NCBI RefSeq assembly: GCF_042453785.1
Contig: NC_091673.1
Location: forward strand, 12,247,501 to 12,311,500
Length of the DNA: 64,000 bases
Direction of reading: 5' to 3'
Origin: Malus domestica
Lineage: Eukaryota; Streptophyta; Magnoliopsida; Rosales; Rosaceae
The notes beneath the pieces are model-generated. The model saw nothing but the letters and a program-made list of their open reading frames with translations, made no database searches and was not told the origin of the DNA. The position numbers and the translations under genes are program-made. Below are positions 1 to 12,043 of this stretch, one piece after another (within the stretch, counting starts at the first letter, position 1; every line of letters starts with the position of its first letter).

Positions 1-51
1 AGCCAAAACAAAACATTTGAACACAAACCACAAATATGAACAAGTTTTAAT

Positions 52-432
52 TTATTAAAATGTTTTAAAAGAGTGACATTTTATAACCAAGGGCGAGAAA
101 AACGCCAGAACATACAATAGTCCAAAGGGTAAGCTTCGACGGAGGGTCTCTGAAAAACCTTACTTGAAAAAGCCACTTGGGAAAAATTCCAGTGAAAGAA
201 AAGAGACCGAGCAAGCCAACAAAGACAACAACAGAACATTTAAGTAGTTATAGACTCCGAAATTAAAATATCAACAAGCCAAGGAGGGCCTACATCAGTC
301 CAAAAATCAAAGCATTGTTCATGAAGACCATGTCACGCAATCCGGTGCGCAGCCCCATTCGCAGGTCTGGAAATTGCCCACAGGACCAAGTAACGATCCT
401 GAGTTAGCTGTCGCACCACAACCACATAGCTG
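52..432 (-). repeat. LINE 3' end fragment (L1-type, RNase H tail)
   Basis: The minus strand translates to a short RNase H-like tail (R-P-A-N-G-A-A-H-R-I-A, then GPPWLVDILI) of the kind that ends plant L1-type LINE ORF2 proteins, with an in-frame stop inside. It is followed by a 3' untranslated stretch and an A-rich end near 52-65. The flanks on both sides match the PR-10 unit sequences near 22920-23110 and 29740-29970, which lack this insert, so the LINE end was inserted into one duplicated unit. Only the last few hundred bases remain. Boundaries are accurate to about 10 bases. Confidence 0.6.
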
Positions 433-1369
433 TGCCTGTAGATTATCAACCAGTTTATGCAAGTTCGTAATGTACAGTTCTATTGTTGTCCCTACTGCCT
501 CACGACTAGTATATGCACTTCCAGAGGTTCAATTTAGGAATGACTTGACCTGCAATTCAACATTGGCTGCAATGCGTCGACTTTTGATTGGCAGTCATTT
601 TTCATTGGCTTTTCACATCTCCAAATTTGGAATATTCAATTGTAACAAATATTATCCAAATACACAGTCCTACTATATTATCTTCTTCAGATGCCCTTAT
701 GTCCGCTACCCGTGACTATGCCCGTTGTGAATGTACATAAAGTATTAATAGACAATATGATTAGAGATACTCCAACAATACGTCAACAAAAGTCGGATTA
801 TTGAAAAGTCCAGTAAATATAACAGCACAGGACACAAAGTGTTAAGTTGGGGGAGAATATGATCTCTAAAACACTAATTACTTAGTGTTACGGTCTAATA
901 ATATTCTTCTTTAATTGTAAATAAGATAACTTAGGTTCGAACGTGTGAATTACAAATTTAACACCAATTTATTTTCTACACCCCTTAGTGTAAAAATATA
1001 TCTTTGTTTTAGAAAATATGATGTGTGATCTCTAAAGCACTAATTGGTAAGCACAAGAAAAAATTGAGGTTAGTCCATCTCGTGGAGTAATTGGCCATTT
1101 CTTATTCTATGTCCAGATGGTTCTTTCCTTGATTACGATACAAAATTTCCTTGTACAAAAGTAATGGTTCCCACGTCCACGATGAATAAAACCCATTAAA
1201 CAATTAGGAGCTTGCGTAAACCTTTTGATCCACCTTCTGCCTCAGCCTATAAATACCAATACATCTTCCTCACTTCTTCACAACTCAAAATCTCCCAATA
1301 CATCATCTTTCTTTCTTAGACTTCCTCTTCGTCGATTATTTTCCCACTTCACAAACACATCTCAGAATC
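433..1369 (+). other. Upstream flank of PR-10 pseudogene, shared with two other units
   Basis: This non-coding stretch matches 23105-24130 and 29960-31833, the flanks upstream of the two intact plus-strand PR-10 genes. It holds a decayed tRNA-type SINE at about 881-1000 (a TTAGTGTTACGG-like head and a GGTTCGA B-box-like motif) and a conserved promoter-proximal block near 1070-1180 that includes CCACGTCCACG. No coding sequence is supported; the open frame over 374-715 spans the LINE junction and has no family resemblance. Confidence 0.7.
1248..1255 (+). promoter_or_regulatory. TATA box of the PR-10 pseudogene
   Basis: TATAAATA lies 122 bases before the ATG, exactly the spacing found in the two intact plus-strand paralogues. 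The promoter is therefore preserved although the reading frame is broken. Confidence 0.75.
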
Positions 1370-1853
1370 ATGGGTGTTTTCACATACGAATCCGAGTTCT
1401 CCTCCGTCATCCCCCCCCCCACTAGGTTGTACAATGTTTTTGTTCTTGATGCTGACAACCTCATCCCCAAGATTGCACCACAGGCAGTGAAGAGCACTTG
1501 AGATCCTTGAAGGAGATGACGGCGTTGGAACCATTAAGAAGATCAACTTCGGTGAAGGTAGCACATACAGATATGTGAAGCATAGAATTGATGGAGTTGA
1601 CAAGGACAACCTTGTGTACAAGTACAGTGTAATTGAGGGAGATGCTATATCCAAAACAATTGAGAAAATCTGCTACGAGACTAAGTTGGTGGCTTCCGGC
1701 AATGGTTGCGTCATCAAGAGCATCAACCACTACCACACTAAGGGAGATGTTATGATCAAGGAGGAGCATGTTAATGCTGGCAAAGAGAAGGCCTCCCACC
1801 TCTTCAAGCTGATTGAAAACTACCTCTTGGAGCACCAGGATGCCTACAACTAA
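1370..1853 (+). pseudogene. PR10: PR-10 / Mal d 1-like pseudogene (frameshifted)
   Basis: This is a close copy of the intact genes at 24131 and 31834. From ATG it reads [16 protein letters not shown] and on to about residue 43. One extra T near 1498 then turns the Thr-Glu codons into Thr-stop, and the rest of the protein (MKHRIDG... to the family ending DAYN) continues in another frame to the normal stop at 1853. A second difference, a run of ten C near 1412-1421, adds one proline codon without changing frame. Length is 484 bases against 480 in the paralogues. The Bet v 1 fold normally binds hydrophobic ligands in the cytosol and the family is induced by stress or pathogens. Promoter and poly(A) signal look intact, so a transcript is possible but no full protein. 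An allele or assembly error at the single base cannot be ruled out. Confidence 0.85.
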
Positions 1854-2191
1854 ACATTGTCTGTTGCTGCATTCATGCGTTATTCAGTCTCGTGTCATCT
1901 TGCCTTCAAATATTGGCGTGGTTTTAATCCGTTTTATATATATTTTTCCCTTCCAAAACAATGTTTGGCTTGTACGTAATTGAAGGTTTAGATTGAAGAG
2001 TGACTGTTGTATTTTCTTTCATTTGTAATAAACTCAAAATTAATGGATCTGATTATTCCTGCAAGTTTTTTTTTAATGAAAATTTGTATTTGCTAATGTT
2101 ATGATCCACTTTCCTAACTCTTTTAGTTTACTGAACACATGAGAAGCGACATTTCAATTACCAGCAAATCATAATAATTGAATAACATTTG
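1854..2191 (+). terminator. 3' UTR and downstream flank with poly(A) signal
   Basis: This stretch is shared with the regions after 24610 and 32313. AATAAA lies at 2027-2032, about 175 bases past the stop codon, and is the likely polyadenylation signal. The flank ends at the hAT-like insertion. Confidence 0.6.
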
Positions 2192-2199
2192 AATCTCTA

Positions 2200-4531
2200 T
2201 TAGGGGTGGGCAAATGAGTAGAGGAACCACAGATCGGGGCGAGTACAGGCCGGGCCGGGCCTTTGTTTTTTACGGGGCGGGCCGGTTCCTAAACCTTAGA
2301 AAAACGAGCCCCGGACCGACCCGTTTCTAATTATAATCAACAGTCGAAATTGAATGATAACTTATCATGCAATCTAAACCATTAATTTCTAACCTAGGGT
2401 TCCAGAATTAGTTTTAGATTTTCAGTCTCGCTCTCAAAGTCTCAAAATCCCACCTCTCCACCATCCCTCGAACCCCTACTCTGACGACATTCAAGAGAAC
2501 GCCCATCACCGCCGCCGCAACCTACTCAACGGCACCACCACCACCCATCCAGCCATCATCCGACCTTGACGACATTCGTTACTTCGCCGGCTACCGTAAG
2601 TCTACTTCTCCGAATTTTATTTTTGTTGATGCGGAGGATTTGATGAATGCATGAATAATAGGATTTGATTAGAGCCTAAATCTTTAGGTGGGAGTAATTT
2701 GGTGAATGCATGAACATTTGGGTGAAGGAATTGTGGATCTGTTTGGATAATTTCTATGTATGGCTTTTCCCTAGAATTAAGGCAAGATCTATGATGATTT
2801 CTCAAGTCCGATGAAACTCTTGTTGTTTCTCATTCTCTCTATTTTCGGTTTTATTTGTCGTCCTCGGAACATTTGGGTGAAAGACTTGAGAAGCTTCAAA
2901 TAATCAATGTGTTTTAGCGCTAAGTACCATTTCTGTGTTTCGTAAGACTGGAGGTCATTAGATTGTCCCTCCATGCGCTCTGATCACTCTTCGCAAGAGA
3001 GGGCTTTCCTCTGCTTCATTGTGATGGTTGTATATATGTAAATTATGCTTATTCTAGTTTTCAGATTTGACTATGTGTGTGTGTTGTGTGTGTATGACGC
3101 TTGCTGTTTTCTTGTGCACAACACTTGTATTTTCAGGATGTCTTTTGTGTATTACATATTCAGATTCTGTTTTGTGGTCCTTAAATGAGGTTTTGCTTTT
3201 CACTTTTCAGTCAATGAGGAAGTTTCAATAGTGTTGGCCATTCTGTTATAAATATAATAAGTAGGTCGGATCAGATTTTAGAACCTCAATAGGCTAAGCT
3301 TAATTTGTATATGAATATTGCAGAGGGAGAAGGAAGGATAAGTTGTGGGTTTGGTATGCCATGGTCGATTTATATAGAGGTCCTTCTGTGGTTGGAATTG
3401 AACAGGTGTATTACTTAATCATCCAGTAACTAATTTTGGATAATGGATGTTGTAAATTGAAGTTGAAACTTTTCAACTTGCTCCATTTCCCTTTTTGTTT
3501 TGTGGAAATAGAATGCAAGTTGCTTTCCTTGTCTGCAAACAAGTAGCTCACCATTACCTGCCTACTTCAATACCATTATCGAATAATTCTAGATATTTCT
3601 GAGTTTTTTATTTATTTGTTTCATTGAATTTTGGGTACGATTGTTGGAAAATAAGTTTTTGAAGAGAGTGTTGGAAAATAATTAAATTAGGACACTGTTT
3701 TTTTTTCGTAAGTTAGGAAGTTGGCTTGTTTTTACGTTAGAGCTTTTTTGATATTTTATGTACATGTGTTTAAGAGGTTGCAGTCTGTTGCATACTTGCT
3801 CCTTGACTGTATTTAAGCTTGCCTCAATTGTATCACTTTTTTTTTCATGGTCACGAGTGCTCCTTAACAGCTCGGTACAAAGATATCATATCCCAAGTTG
3901 GACACATATCCGCTGGTGATTCGTCACTTATAACAGCTCGGTACAAAGTTTCACTACCCCTACCTGTAACATACTTATAGCTTGTAGTTGTACTTACACC
4001 CGTTGCTATTTATGAACTTTTGTTTAATAATCTGTGCAAGTGTTGCAATATTGCTGCAATCTGTGGTTTACAGTATGTGTAAATTGCAATAATCTCCTAT
4101 AACCAACATAATCTGCAGCAGTGATCTTCCTTTTATCAAAAGCCAACTTTATCCGCAAGAATTGTTAAGGTTGAACATGTGCAGTTGTGCACCAGAAGAT
4201 GGCTGCAATATATTATATATGTCTAATAGCTTTACATTTTTGTAGGATGAATATTGGGCTCCTCAAGATTTCAAGAGGCTATTATCGAACGATGTTTGAA
4301 TTTGTGCCGGTGTAATGGTTGGAATGTAATGTTTGAAACTGAATTCGTGCTGCTGTAATTGTTTTTTCCCAAACAAAAAAAAAACAACTGGGAACTGTGG
4401 ACCCGACCCGTTTCAAACGGGCTCGGTTCAGTTCAATTCCTGTAATGAAATATGATGTATTCGGCCCGACCTGGCCCGTTTCGTTTAAACTCCGGTTCCT
4501 TCAAAATTAGGTCCAGCCCGTGCCCAACCCT
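2200..4531. mobile_element. Non-autonomous hAT-like element
   Basis: Termini read TTAGGGGTGGGC on the left and, inverted, TTAGGGTTGGGC on the right. They are flanked by AATCTCTA at 2192-2199 and 4532-4539, the 8-bp target duplication expected of hAT elements (two bases overlap the inverted repeat). The paralogous sites near 24940 and 32655 are empty, confirming an insertion. Subterminal parts carry repeated CCGGGCC and GACCCG motifs. No transposase is visible. Inside, short islands with splice-like borders occur (near 2570-2600, 3325-3405 and 4247-4300), which may be a captured gene; I do not recognise the product. Confidence 0.75.
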
Positions 4532-4539
4532 AATCTCTA

Positions 4540-5112
4540 CCACATAAAAGCATAAAGTGATGACATGAAAACTCTGATTTCGTTTTCCTTGTAAACCATT
4601 TGGTTCATACCATAAATACGCCCTTGAGTTAACACACCCATGATGATGATTTAAGAGCTTGTTTTTCCTCACCCTTATGTGGCATGACTCACCTCCATCT
4701 GCGGTTCTTGCTTCTTGCATTCAAATTTTCTTAGCTTATTTGATTTTCGATTTTTAAATTAGTGTACATCATGCCATACAGGATAGGTCCGCTATCCTAA
4801 CGTGTGGTTTTATTTTTATATCTAACATATTTCTTTTGGTGTTTCAAAGCTTGTTTTGCAAGTTTATACCTTTTAGAGGGGGTTAGGCTCTATGTTACTT
4901 CCTTCTTTTTCTTGTATTTCTCGTTTTGCTTTCAAGAAGGGTCAAGTTTATGTCCCTCTTTTCGTTTTGCTACTTTTCAGCTTAAAATGAACCATGACTT
5001 TGTAAATAAACAGACTTACCAAACACAAATTTGACTCAAAATTTTTTTATCTGTGCTTTTATAATAATTTGAGCAGTACCAAACCTCGCCTTAATTGTTT
5101 TTTTTTTCATGA
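4540..5112. other. PR-10 unit intergenic sequence
   Basis: This continues the downstream flank of the PR-10 pseudogene. Up to about 4790 it matches 32660-32910 after the third plus-strand gene. No coding sequence is supported. Confidence 0.6.
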
Positions 5113-5286
5113 ATTTAGCGTTTTTTTTAACAAACGATATTATCTACACTAAAGGGGTGAGAGATCGGGCTAAGCCTCACAATGGGCTAGCAATAATGCG
5201 GTTCAAATTCGTCATTGACGAGAGTCAAACCTAAGACCTCCCACTTAGAAGTGAAGAGGAATACCACTGGACCGTAACACTAAGTG
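5113..5286 (-). repeat. tRNA-derived SINE
   Basis: On the minus strand it begins TTAGTGTTACGGTCCAGTGG (A-box like), continues with a B-box-like GGTTTGACTC, and ends TTGTT followed by an A run. Related copies lie at 25040-25148 (same site in the next unit), 36350-36502 and 37157-37320. The shared position with 25040 shows that it inserted before the units were duplicated. Confidence 0.7.
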
Positions 5287-6064
5287 ACATTTATTGTATT
5301 TTTAGTTTGCCTAGATTACTCTTTGGTACAATTATTTTTGGGGTTCAAACATAAAAGAAATTGAAAAGCATTAGGTTTTGCATATCATAACTAATGTCTG
5401 AGACCTAACAAATCAATAATGCAAAAATTATCGGACATAATGAACTAAAACATGAAAATAACATACCGCACCAAATTTACCAAACCTAATGAACTAAAAC
5501 ATGAAAAATACAAACTATACCAAATTAATCGTACCAAATCTACCAAACCTAATGAACTAAAACATATAACATATGAACCCGTACCAAATTGATCGTACCG
5601 AATTTACCAGACCTAATGAACTAAACATAAAACATATGAATCGTACCAAATTGATTGTACCGAATTTATGGGACTTCAACTATATAATGTACCTAATTGA
5701 AATCACAACATAATAGACCTTACTGAAACTTCGGACCTAAACTAGTATGTACCTAATTGTTATTTACAACACATAACCAAACGTACCTAATCAACCAACA
5801 GAACCAAACAATGAAATTCCCCACATAGGCCTTTCAGTAAACACATGTATGCATTGGTAAGTAATCATGTCTATGCTGTGCACTCCACACAATATCATTA
5901 TGAAAGCTTTCAAAAGTATGGCAATGAAACTGGTTATAAAATATTTCAAATTTGAATAATTATAATAAAAAAAAAGGTACGTTATAGACAAAAAAGATGA
6001 TGTTCTTGTAGAAAATGAAGATGGATATTACGTTTATGGGTGATAGTGAATCTACCGTTACATT
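5287..6064. other. Intergenic sequence of PR-10 unit A
   Basis: AT-rich non-coding sequence with loosely repeated phrases of the type ACCAAATTTACCAAACCTAATGAAC. It is collinear with 25150-25915 in unit B and is interrupted at 6064 by the LTR element. Confidence 0.6.
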
Positions 6065-7125
6065 TGTGAACACGAAAAATTCCTGAAACGAAAGAAACAA
6101 GAACACAAAATAATATTTGTATTTGATGATTTTGGGTTACAATCTCTCTCTAATTTGATCCTCTGATTCGATCTCTGTAAGGTGTTGATTTGTGGATGTG
6201 CGATTGATCCAAAGGGCCGTTGGGCTTAATCTAAGGATGAACGTTCATCAAGGGCCGTGGGCTTGATCTTGAAGGTGGATTTGAGCGGATCTTCAAGGAG
6301 CCGTTGGGGCTTGATCTTAAGGATGAGCGTTTCTTCAAGGGCCGTTGAGGCTTGATCTTGAATAACAGTAGTGAACGGATCTTCAAGGGCTTTTGAGCTT
6401 GATCTTGAAGAACAATGATTGACGGATCTTCAAGGGCTTTTGGGCTTGATCTTGAATAACGGTGATGAACGGACCTTCAAGGGCTTTTGGGCTTTGATCT
6501 TGAAGGACGATTGGATGTGTGGATTTGTTGACGTTTGTTGATCCAAAGAGGCCGTTGAGGCTTGATCTTAGGATGAACGGATGATGAACGATGAACATTT
6601 TCTTCAAGGGCCGTCGGGGCTTGATCTTGAATTGGTGGAAGTTCTTCAAGGGCCTTTGGGGCTTGATCTTGAATTGGTGGAAGTTCTTCAAAGGGCCGTC
6701 AGGGCTTGATTTTGAAGGTGGATGATTGTTGATCCAAGGGCCGTCGGGGCTTAATCTTGGAAGAACGAAGAGGGCTTTCTTGATTCTTCGGGAACCTGGA
6801 TGCTTGAGAGCTTCGGAGTTTCAGAGCTTCAGAGCTTTAGAGCTTTAAGGTTTTGGTGTAATATGAATTGGTTATGAATTCCCCTCCCAAATGAATGCAT
6901 TGGCTTCCTATTTATAGAATTTTCCAAGGCCTAATTTTGAATATAATATGCAGATGAAATAAATCGCTTCTGCCAGGTGTTGACATGTGTCCTATTTGAT
7001 GACTTTTTTGATTTATTTTGATTTTTCGTTTAGTCACACGCTACGTGTAAAATTTATGTGACACGTGAGCGTTGAAATTGTAACTATTGGTCAACATTTA
7101 TTTCACCGAAATTTCGATGTCTACA
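6065..7125 (-). repeat. LTR (3' LTR in element orientation), first element
   Basis: It starts TG and ends CA and matches 14306-15380. Much of it (about 6230-6740) is built of repeated modules around CTTCAAGGGCCGTTG and GGCTTGATCTTGAA. Confidence 0.88.
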
Positions 7126-7127
7126 AA

Positions 7128-7142
7128 TGCCCCCACTTCAAG
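7128..7142 (-). other. Polypurine tract, first element
   Basis: The minus strand reads CTTGAAGTGGGGGCA just before the 3' LTR, a typical plus-strand primer site, and it fixes the element's orientation. Confidence 0.7.
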
Positions 7143-7189
7143 GCGCGTCGTATACATGTGTTTATCACGTGTAGGAGATACGTTTTGAA

Positions 7190-7680
7190 GTCCCTTAGTG
7201 TAGATGTTGATCCAAGGGCTGTTGAGGCTTGATCTTGAATTAGAAGATTTCTTCAAGGGCCATTGAGGCTTAATTTTGAATTGGGCTTGAGATTTCTTCA
7301 AGGGCCGTTGAGGTTTGATCTTGAATTGGGCTTGAGATTTCTTCAAGGGCTGTTGAGGCTTGATCTTGAATTTTGTTTGAAATTTCTTCAAGGGTCGTTG
7401 AGGCTTGATCTTGAAGGTTGAAATTGGACCACAAGGAGCTTCATGTGGTAGATGATCTTTGGCTTTGGTAGTGGATGAATTGGCAGGTATTTGTTTTTGC
7501 GCTTGTTGACTTTCCACAGCTTATTCTTGAACTGGATTTGATTCAAGGGTGGTGGACGCTTGATCTTGAATCAGACTTGTGATTTCCTCAAGGACCGTCG
7601 AGGCTTGATCTTGAATTTGGCTGGAAGCTTCTTTAAGGGCCATTGAGGCTTGATTCTTGAAGGTTGACTCGAACACATGG
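7190..7680. repeat. Array of roughly 30-60 bp modules inside the element
   Basis: The core TTCTTCAAGGGCCGTTGAGG is repeated in variant forms together with CTTGATCTTGAAT. The same module fills large parts of both LTRs (about 6230-6740 and 14460-15010), so it spread within the element. Translated on the minus strand it gives the recurrent peptide FKIKPQRPLKK, which is a by-product of the repeat and not a protein domain. Confidence 0.75.
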
Positions 7681-8978
7681 CAAGCAGGCACGAGGTGAAG
7701 GTGATGACTTGTTGCTTTGTTCAATCTTTCTAATTTACACCTGAGCAGTTTGGTCAACGGTATGATCTTCAATATTGATGGGCTCTTCTTCCAGTTGGTG
7801 ACTTGATCTTTAAGGATTTGATTCAAGGATGGTGAATTGGCACGTGCTTTGTTGTGCTTGTCTCCACATGCTTCAATGTATCATTTTCACTTCCCTTATC
7901 TGTTCCCCAGGCAGATGTGGTAGACGAAGAGGAAGCATAAGATGTTGAAGATGAGTATTCGAGAGCACGGCTAGGTAAGCAATCAGGAAGGGGTTCCAGG
8001 CGGATATGGCAGCTTCTTGAGTTCCTCAACTCAGACTCTTTCTGCTGAGTTGACTGTGCGGGCTGCATTCTTCTCTGCTTGTTTCTTCTGCACGTTGTTA
8101 CCACATGCTGCAAGGTATCATTTTCACTTGCCTTATCTGTTATCCAGGCAAATGTGGCATCTTCTTTGGAAGTACATCAGCAGCTGAAGACGAGTACTCG
8201 AGAGCAATACCAGGTAAGCAACCAGGCAAAGGTTCCAGGTAGTCGATTCCTTACCCGAGTTTGAGTGGAGGTTCTGGCATATTGCTTTCTTTATCCTTGT
8301 CTTTGCAGGTAAGAACAAAGACAAAGGAAATGACAGGGGGAAAGCATGATATGAGATACTCTTGCTTTCTACCCTGGTGATATGAGATACTTTTGCTTTG
8401 GTATCATTTGTTTGCAGAGGTATTCTAGGAGAGGAAGAAAACTGGGTATTTCGAGAGGCTCTGCTGGGAGTGTACTCTCGGAAATGAGGAATGGTTGGGC
8501 ATTTTTGCAGGTCTGCCTTGCTATGGACGGTGAATGTCGACATATATAGGAATTTCCCAACAGCCAGTAGTGGCACTATTCCTTTACTCTTGTCGGCAAC
8601 CGTTGGGTAATTGAAACAGTCAGATTCACGCGTTTTCAACTTTGTCAGAAATCTTTGACAAAGTTGCGCATGATTTCCGCAAAGTTGAGGTTGCATGTGA
8701 AGGATGGCGACAAATCCTGAAAAGCCGGTCTTTTTTTTTTGAAATTTGGAGAGTGGTGACTTTTCGATCTTTGAATCGGTGGCCTTGTTGCCTCTTCGAT
8801 CTCTGAACAAACGGCCCAGCTTTTGAAATTCGGGGATAAGGGCCTCTTTGGTTTCTGAACGACCACATTGCCTCTTCGATTTTTGAACAGGCCATGTTGC
8901 CTCTTCTTTTTATAGAGGCATGAATCGTGTTCAAAAACACATTTAGAGAGTTGCTACCTGTTAGGAATTTCCCTCATT

Positions 8979-9660
8979 TTGTATTTTCTAAGAATTCGAC
9001 TTACACGACCTCTTCTTCTTTCATCATTTTTGCAAATGGCTTGCCCTTCTGATCGTCGTCTTGATTTGAATGTTGGGGAAAATGTTGATATATCTTCTCT
9101 AGACAACATATGGTGCCCGTCCTTCTTATCTGCCACCGGTCCTCTTACAGTTGGGGACTCTATGATGAAGAATGACATAACCGCTACGGTGGTAGCTAGA
9201 AATCTTCTCACCCCTAAGGACAATAGGATCCTTTCCAAGCGGTTTGATGAGCTGGCTGTTCAGGACTCTCTGGCTTTCAATGTTCAGTGTGCGGGCTCTG
9301 TATCAAATATGGACCAACGCCTTCTTGCTCGAACTCGTCAAGTCGAGTCACTGATGGCTGAGGTGGCGAGTCTTAAGTAAGAGATTAGAGGGATTAAGCA
9401 TGAAAACAGAGAGATGCACATGCTTGCCAATAGCTACTCAACGAGCATGAAAAGAAAGCTCGACCAGCTATAGGAATCTGAAGGTCGGATTCAAAGTGAC
9501 CATCGGACGTTTGTGACTTTACTCCAAAGGCATCTACTGTCTTCGTCCTCTAGAGCTATACCAAGTGTTAAGGCTGCAAATAATCAACTTCTGGTGCCTC
9601 CTCCTTCTGGAGCTCCGACGAGTACTGAGGCGCCATCTGATCAACCTTTATGAAGGCTTC
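8979..9660 (+). other. Opposite-strand coding region in the first element
   Basis: On the strand opposite to gag a frame encodes a protein beginning MACPSDRRLDLNVGENVD, followed by a heptad-like helical part (RLLARTRQVESLMAEVASLK). It lies between the deleted pol region and the 3' LTR, where Tat-lineage elements are known to carry extra antisense frames. I know this sequence only as a recurrent companion of Rosaceae LTR elements. Its function is unknown and the copy here is degraded. Confidence 0.55.
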
Positions 9661-11530
9661 CTCCTATTTGCTTTTTTTTTTTTCATGTAAAATGTACATT
9701 TATGTAAATTTTGAGAGAAATCAATAAATGAGGCTTCTTTCATTCAATGTATATATATATTTTTTGGTCGGTGCGCTTGGCATCATCATTATTTTTCTTC
9801 TTTTTGCCAATTTGCATGTCTCCTTTTTTTGCTTTCTGCACGCCATCATCCCTAAACAAATGATGGCTGTCATTTTCCTTCTTTTTATTATTTATTTATT
9901 TCTTTTGGATGGTGCCTGATGCACCAAAAGCTTTATAACTTTTTTTTTATTCTTTTTTTTTTTTTTTTTTTTGCATGGTGCTGTCCATCAAGGTTCCACC
10001 ATTTTTTTTTCTTCTTTCCAGATTGGTTTGTCTCCTTTCTTTTTTATTCTCTTATATATATATATATATTCCCCACATGGTGCAGGCAATGGGCAGAAGA
10101 TGGAGCAGAGGGAGTATGCAGAGCACGACACGGACGGATGCACAAGCAGCAACTGCCGATGATCCTATTGCTCAGGGAAGGTCATGAGTATGGTGATGAA
10201 GTTGGAGGCTAGAGAATGAAGAGCAAGCTGTCCCAAGATCACCCGGAGATCACTAGAGCTCCGATGAGATCTGATCTGGGGTCGAGGGAGATCATCTTAT
10301 TGCTGCCGTTAGCATTGATCAACGGTTGGTGCTGCATCGACATGTTGCTGCCATCGGCTGAGCAGGGAAGAAGTAGAGTACCTCTCAAGCTTTCTTCATG
10401 GGTCTCGGTGAATAATCTGGCAGAGAGAACTGTGTATTGCAGTCACGGGAGAATGATGCAGAGGAGAACGAGGACGAGTCTGATGATGCAGCAGAAGCCA
10501 TGGAGTAGGAGTGTTCTGTATTTGGAGGAGTTGATAGAGGCAAGGATTCTCAACAGCCTACATGAAGCAAAAGCTTTGCCTTCGCTCCGGAATCGCAACC
10601 TTGGAGTACCATCCTTCATATAATTTATGGCTCGTTCCATCGAAATGGTACCCGCTATGAAGAGTTCAAATGTCTCGTTTCCGAGGGGTGAGGACGTAGA
10701 CGGAGCTCGCGGTCGCTTTGTCCTGTTGAGTTGTGGAGCGGTTGTGGCGACGTTGTCGCTGTTACGATGGCTACCCTTTGCTTGCTGCTGTGGAGAAAGT
10801 CTGAGCGTTGCATGCTGCAAGGGATGAGTCTTGGTGTTAGAGCTTGACGTGCTGGAGCTTGACGTCCCAGATAAGCGTGGTTGATTCGAGCATCAAGCCC
10901 AACTCGACGATCAATGACGGGGAGCTAAAAACGAAGATGAAGCAGCAGCTTGTTCCTCCATTTGACCATGAGGGTGACGTGTGAACGGGCTGAAGCATGA
11001 GACCTCTAATGCTAGGCCCACTTCGACCGAGTCATCCATCCTTCCCTTTGGTACGGTGAAGGTGGAGATGCTGGCGTTAGGTAGAAGGAGAGATAGATAG
11101 AGCTTGGGTCGCAGGGAGAAAATTTGAAGCTCTGAGGTATTGAAGATGATGACAGGGCCTGTGGCTTGAGGTGTATGCGAACCAAGAGAGAATTGGACTT
11201 GGGCTTTTGGGAGTTTGTAAGCTGAAGAGGAAGTGAGCTGTTGGGGATGAAAATGGTACTGTGCTCCAGATGTGGGGTCCAAGAGAGGAATGAGAGGTCT
11301 TGACAACTCGACGTGCACTCTATGGCCCATTTCAGTGCCTCAGCTGCTATGGTTCGAATGGGCTTCATGCTGGGCCTGATTCTCGGGTTAGGCGTTGAAG
11401 AAGATTTTAAATAAGGATGGGAAAGGAGCAGAAGCAAGATTGATTCTTTTGGACCTCACAGAGACAGCATCGTAGAGGCTATGCCTTCTTCACGTGAAGC
11501 TCAAGCAGCAATGCAAATGATAGCAACTGC

Positions 11531-11578
<48 letters not shown>

Positions 11579-12040
11579 AAGAAACTGTATTTTTTTTACA
11601 AAGAAATTGTAATAAAATTGACTTTCATCAATCAAACCTTTAATCAAACATTTTTTTTTTATTTTGATGTGATTGAACTCGAAATTGAATGCTCGAGCTA
11701 CCTACGTCCCTTCCAAAAAAAGAGATCAAGTCAAAACGTAGTTCAAATGCTTTTTTTTTTTGGTGCCGTACGCAGTTTATGCTCTTGCCGGCCAAGAGCG
11801 TTTGGTGCCATTTGCAGTTTCCGCTCATGCCGGCAAGGAGCTTTTGGTGTTGCCTTTTATGCTCTTACAGACCAGGAGCTTAGTGCCATGCAGTTTAGGC
11901 TCGTACGAGCGATGAGCCTTGTTAGTTCGTTAAGCAATCCGGGAGAGTCGTTCCTCGCAATCTTCATAGCAATGAGCCTTGACTGAGTAGTTGAAGAAGT
12001 CTTCTGGGAAGATGTCATGCATCGTGATGGGGATGGATGA
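9661..12040. other. Internal region of first element without recognisable genes
   Basis: T-rich tracts near 9670-10080, then GC-richer sequence to about 11500 with several short open frames on both strands that overlap one another and match no family I know. Nothing here can be called a gene. Confidence 0.5.
11532..11575. repeat. (TA)n microsatellite
   Basis: About 22 uninterrupted TA units inside the first LTR element. Confidence 0.95.
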
Positions 12041-12043
12041 TCT

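Noticed and set aside
6383-6691. Repetitive proteins with FKIKPQRPLKK units (also 7098-7517, 14630-14938)
   Set aside because: The pattern follows directly from the short DNA module of the LTR; there is no sign of selection for protein.
6230-6740. Repeat array examined as a CRISPR-like or satellite array
   Set aside because: Module lengths vary, there are no unique spacers of equal size, and the array is part of an LTR in a plant genome.
9960-10080. Hydrophobic peptides suggesting membrane proteins
   Set aside because: Caused by T-rich and TA-repeat tracts, not by a real gene.
10216-11437. Several 120-140-codon frames within the first LTR element
   Set aside because: They overlap on both strands, sit inside a degraded retroelement and resemble no known protein.
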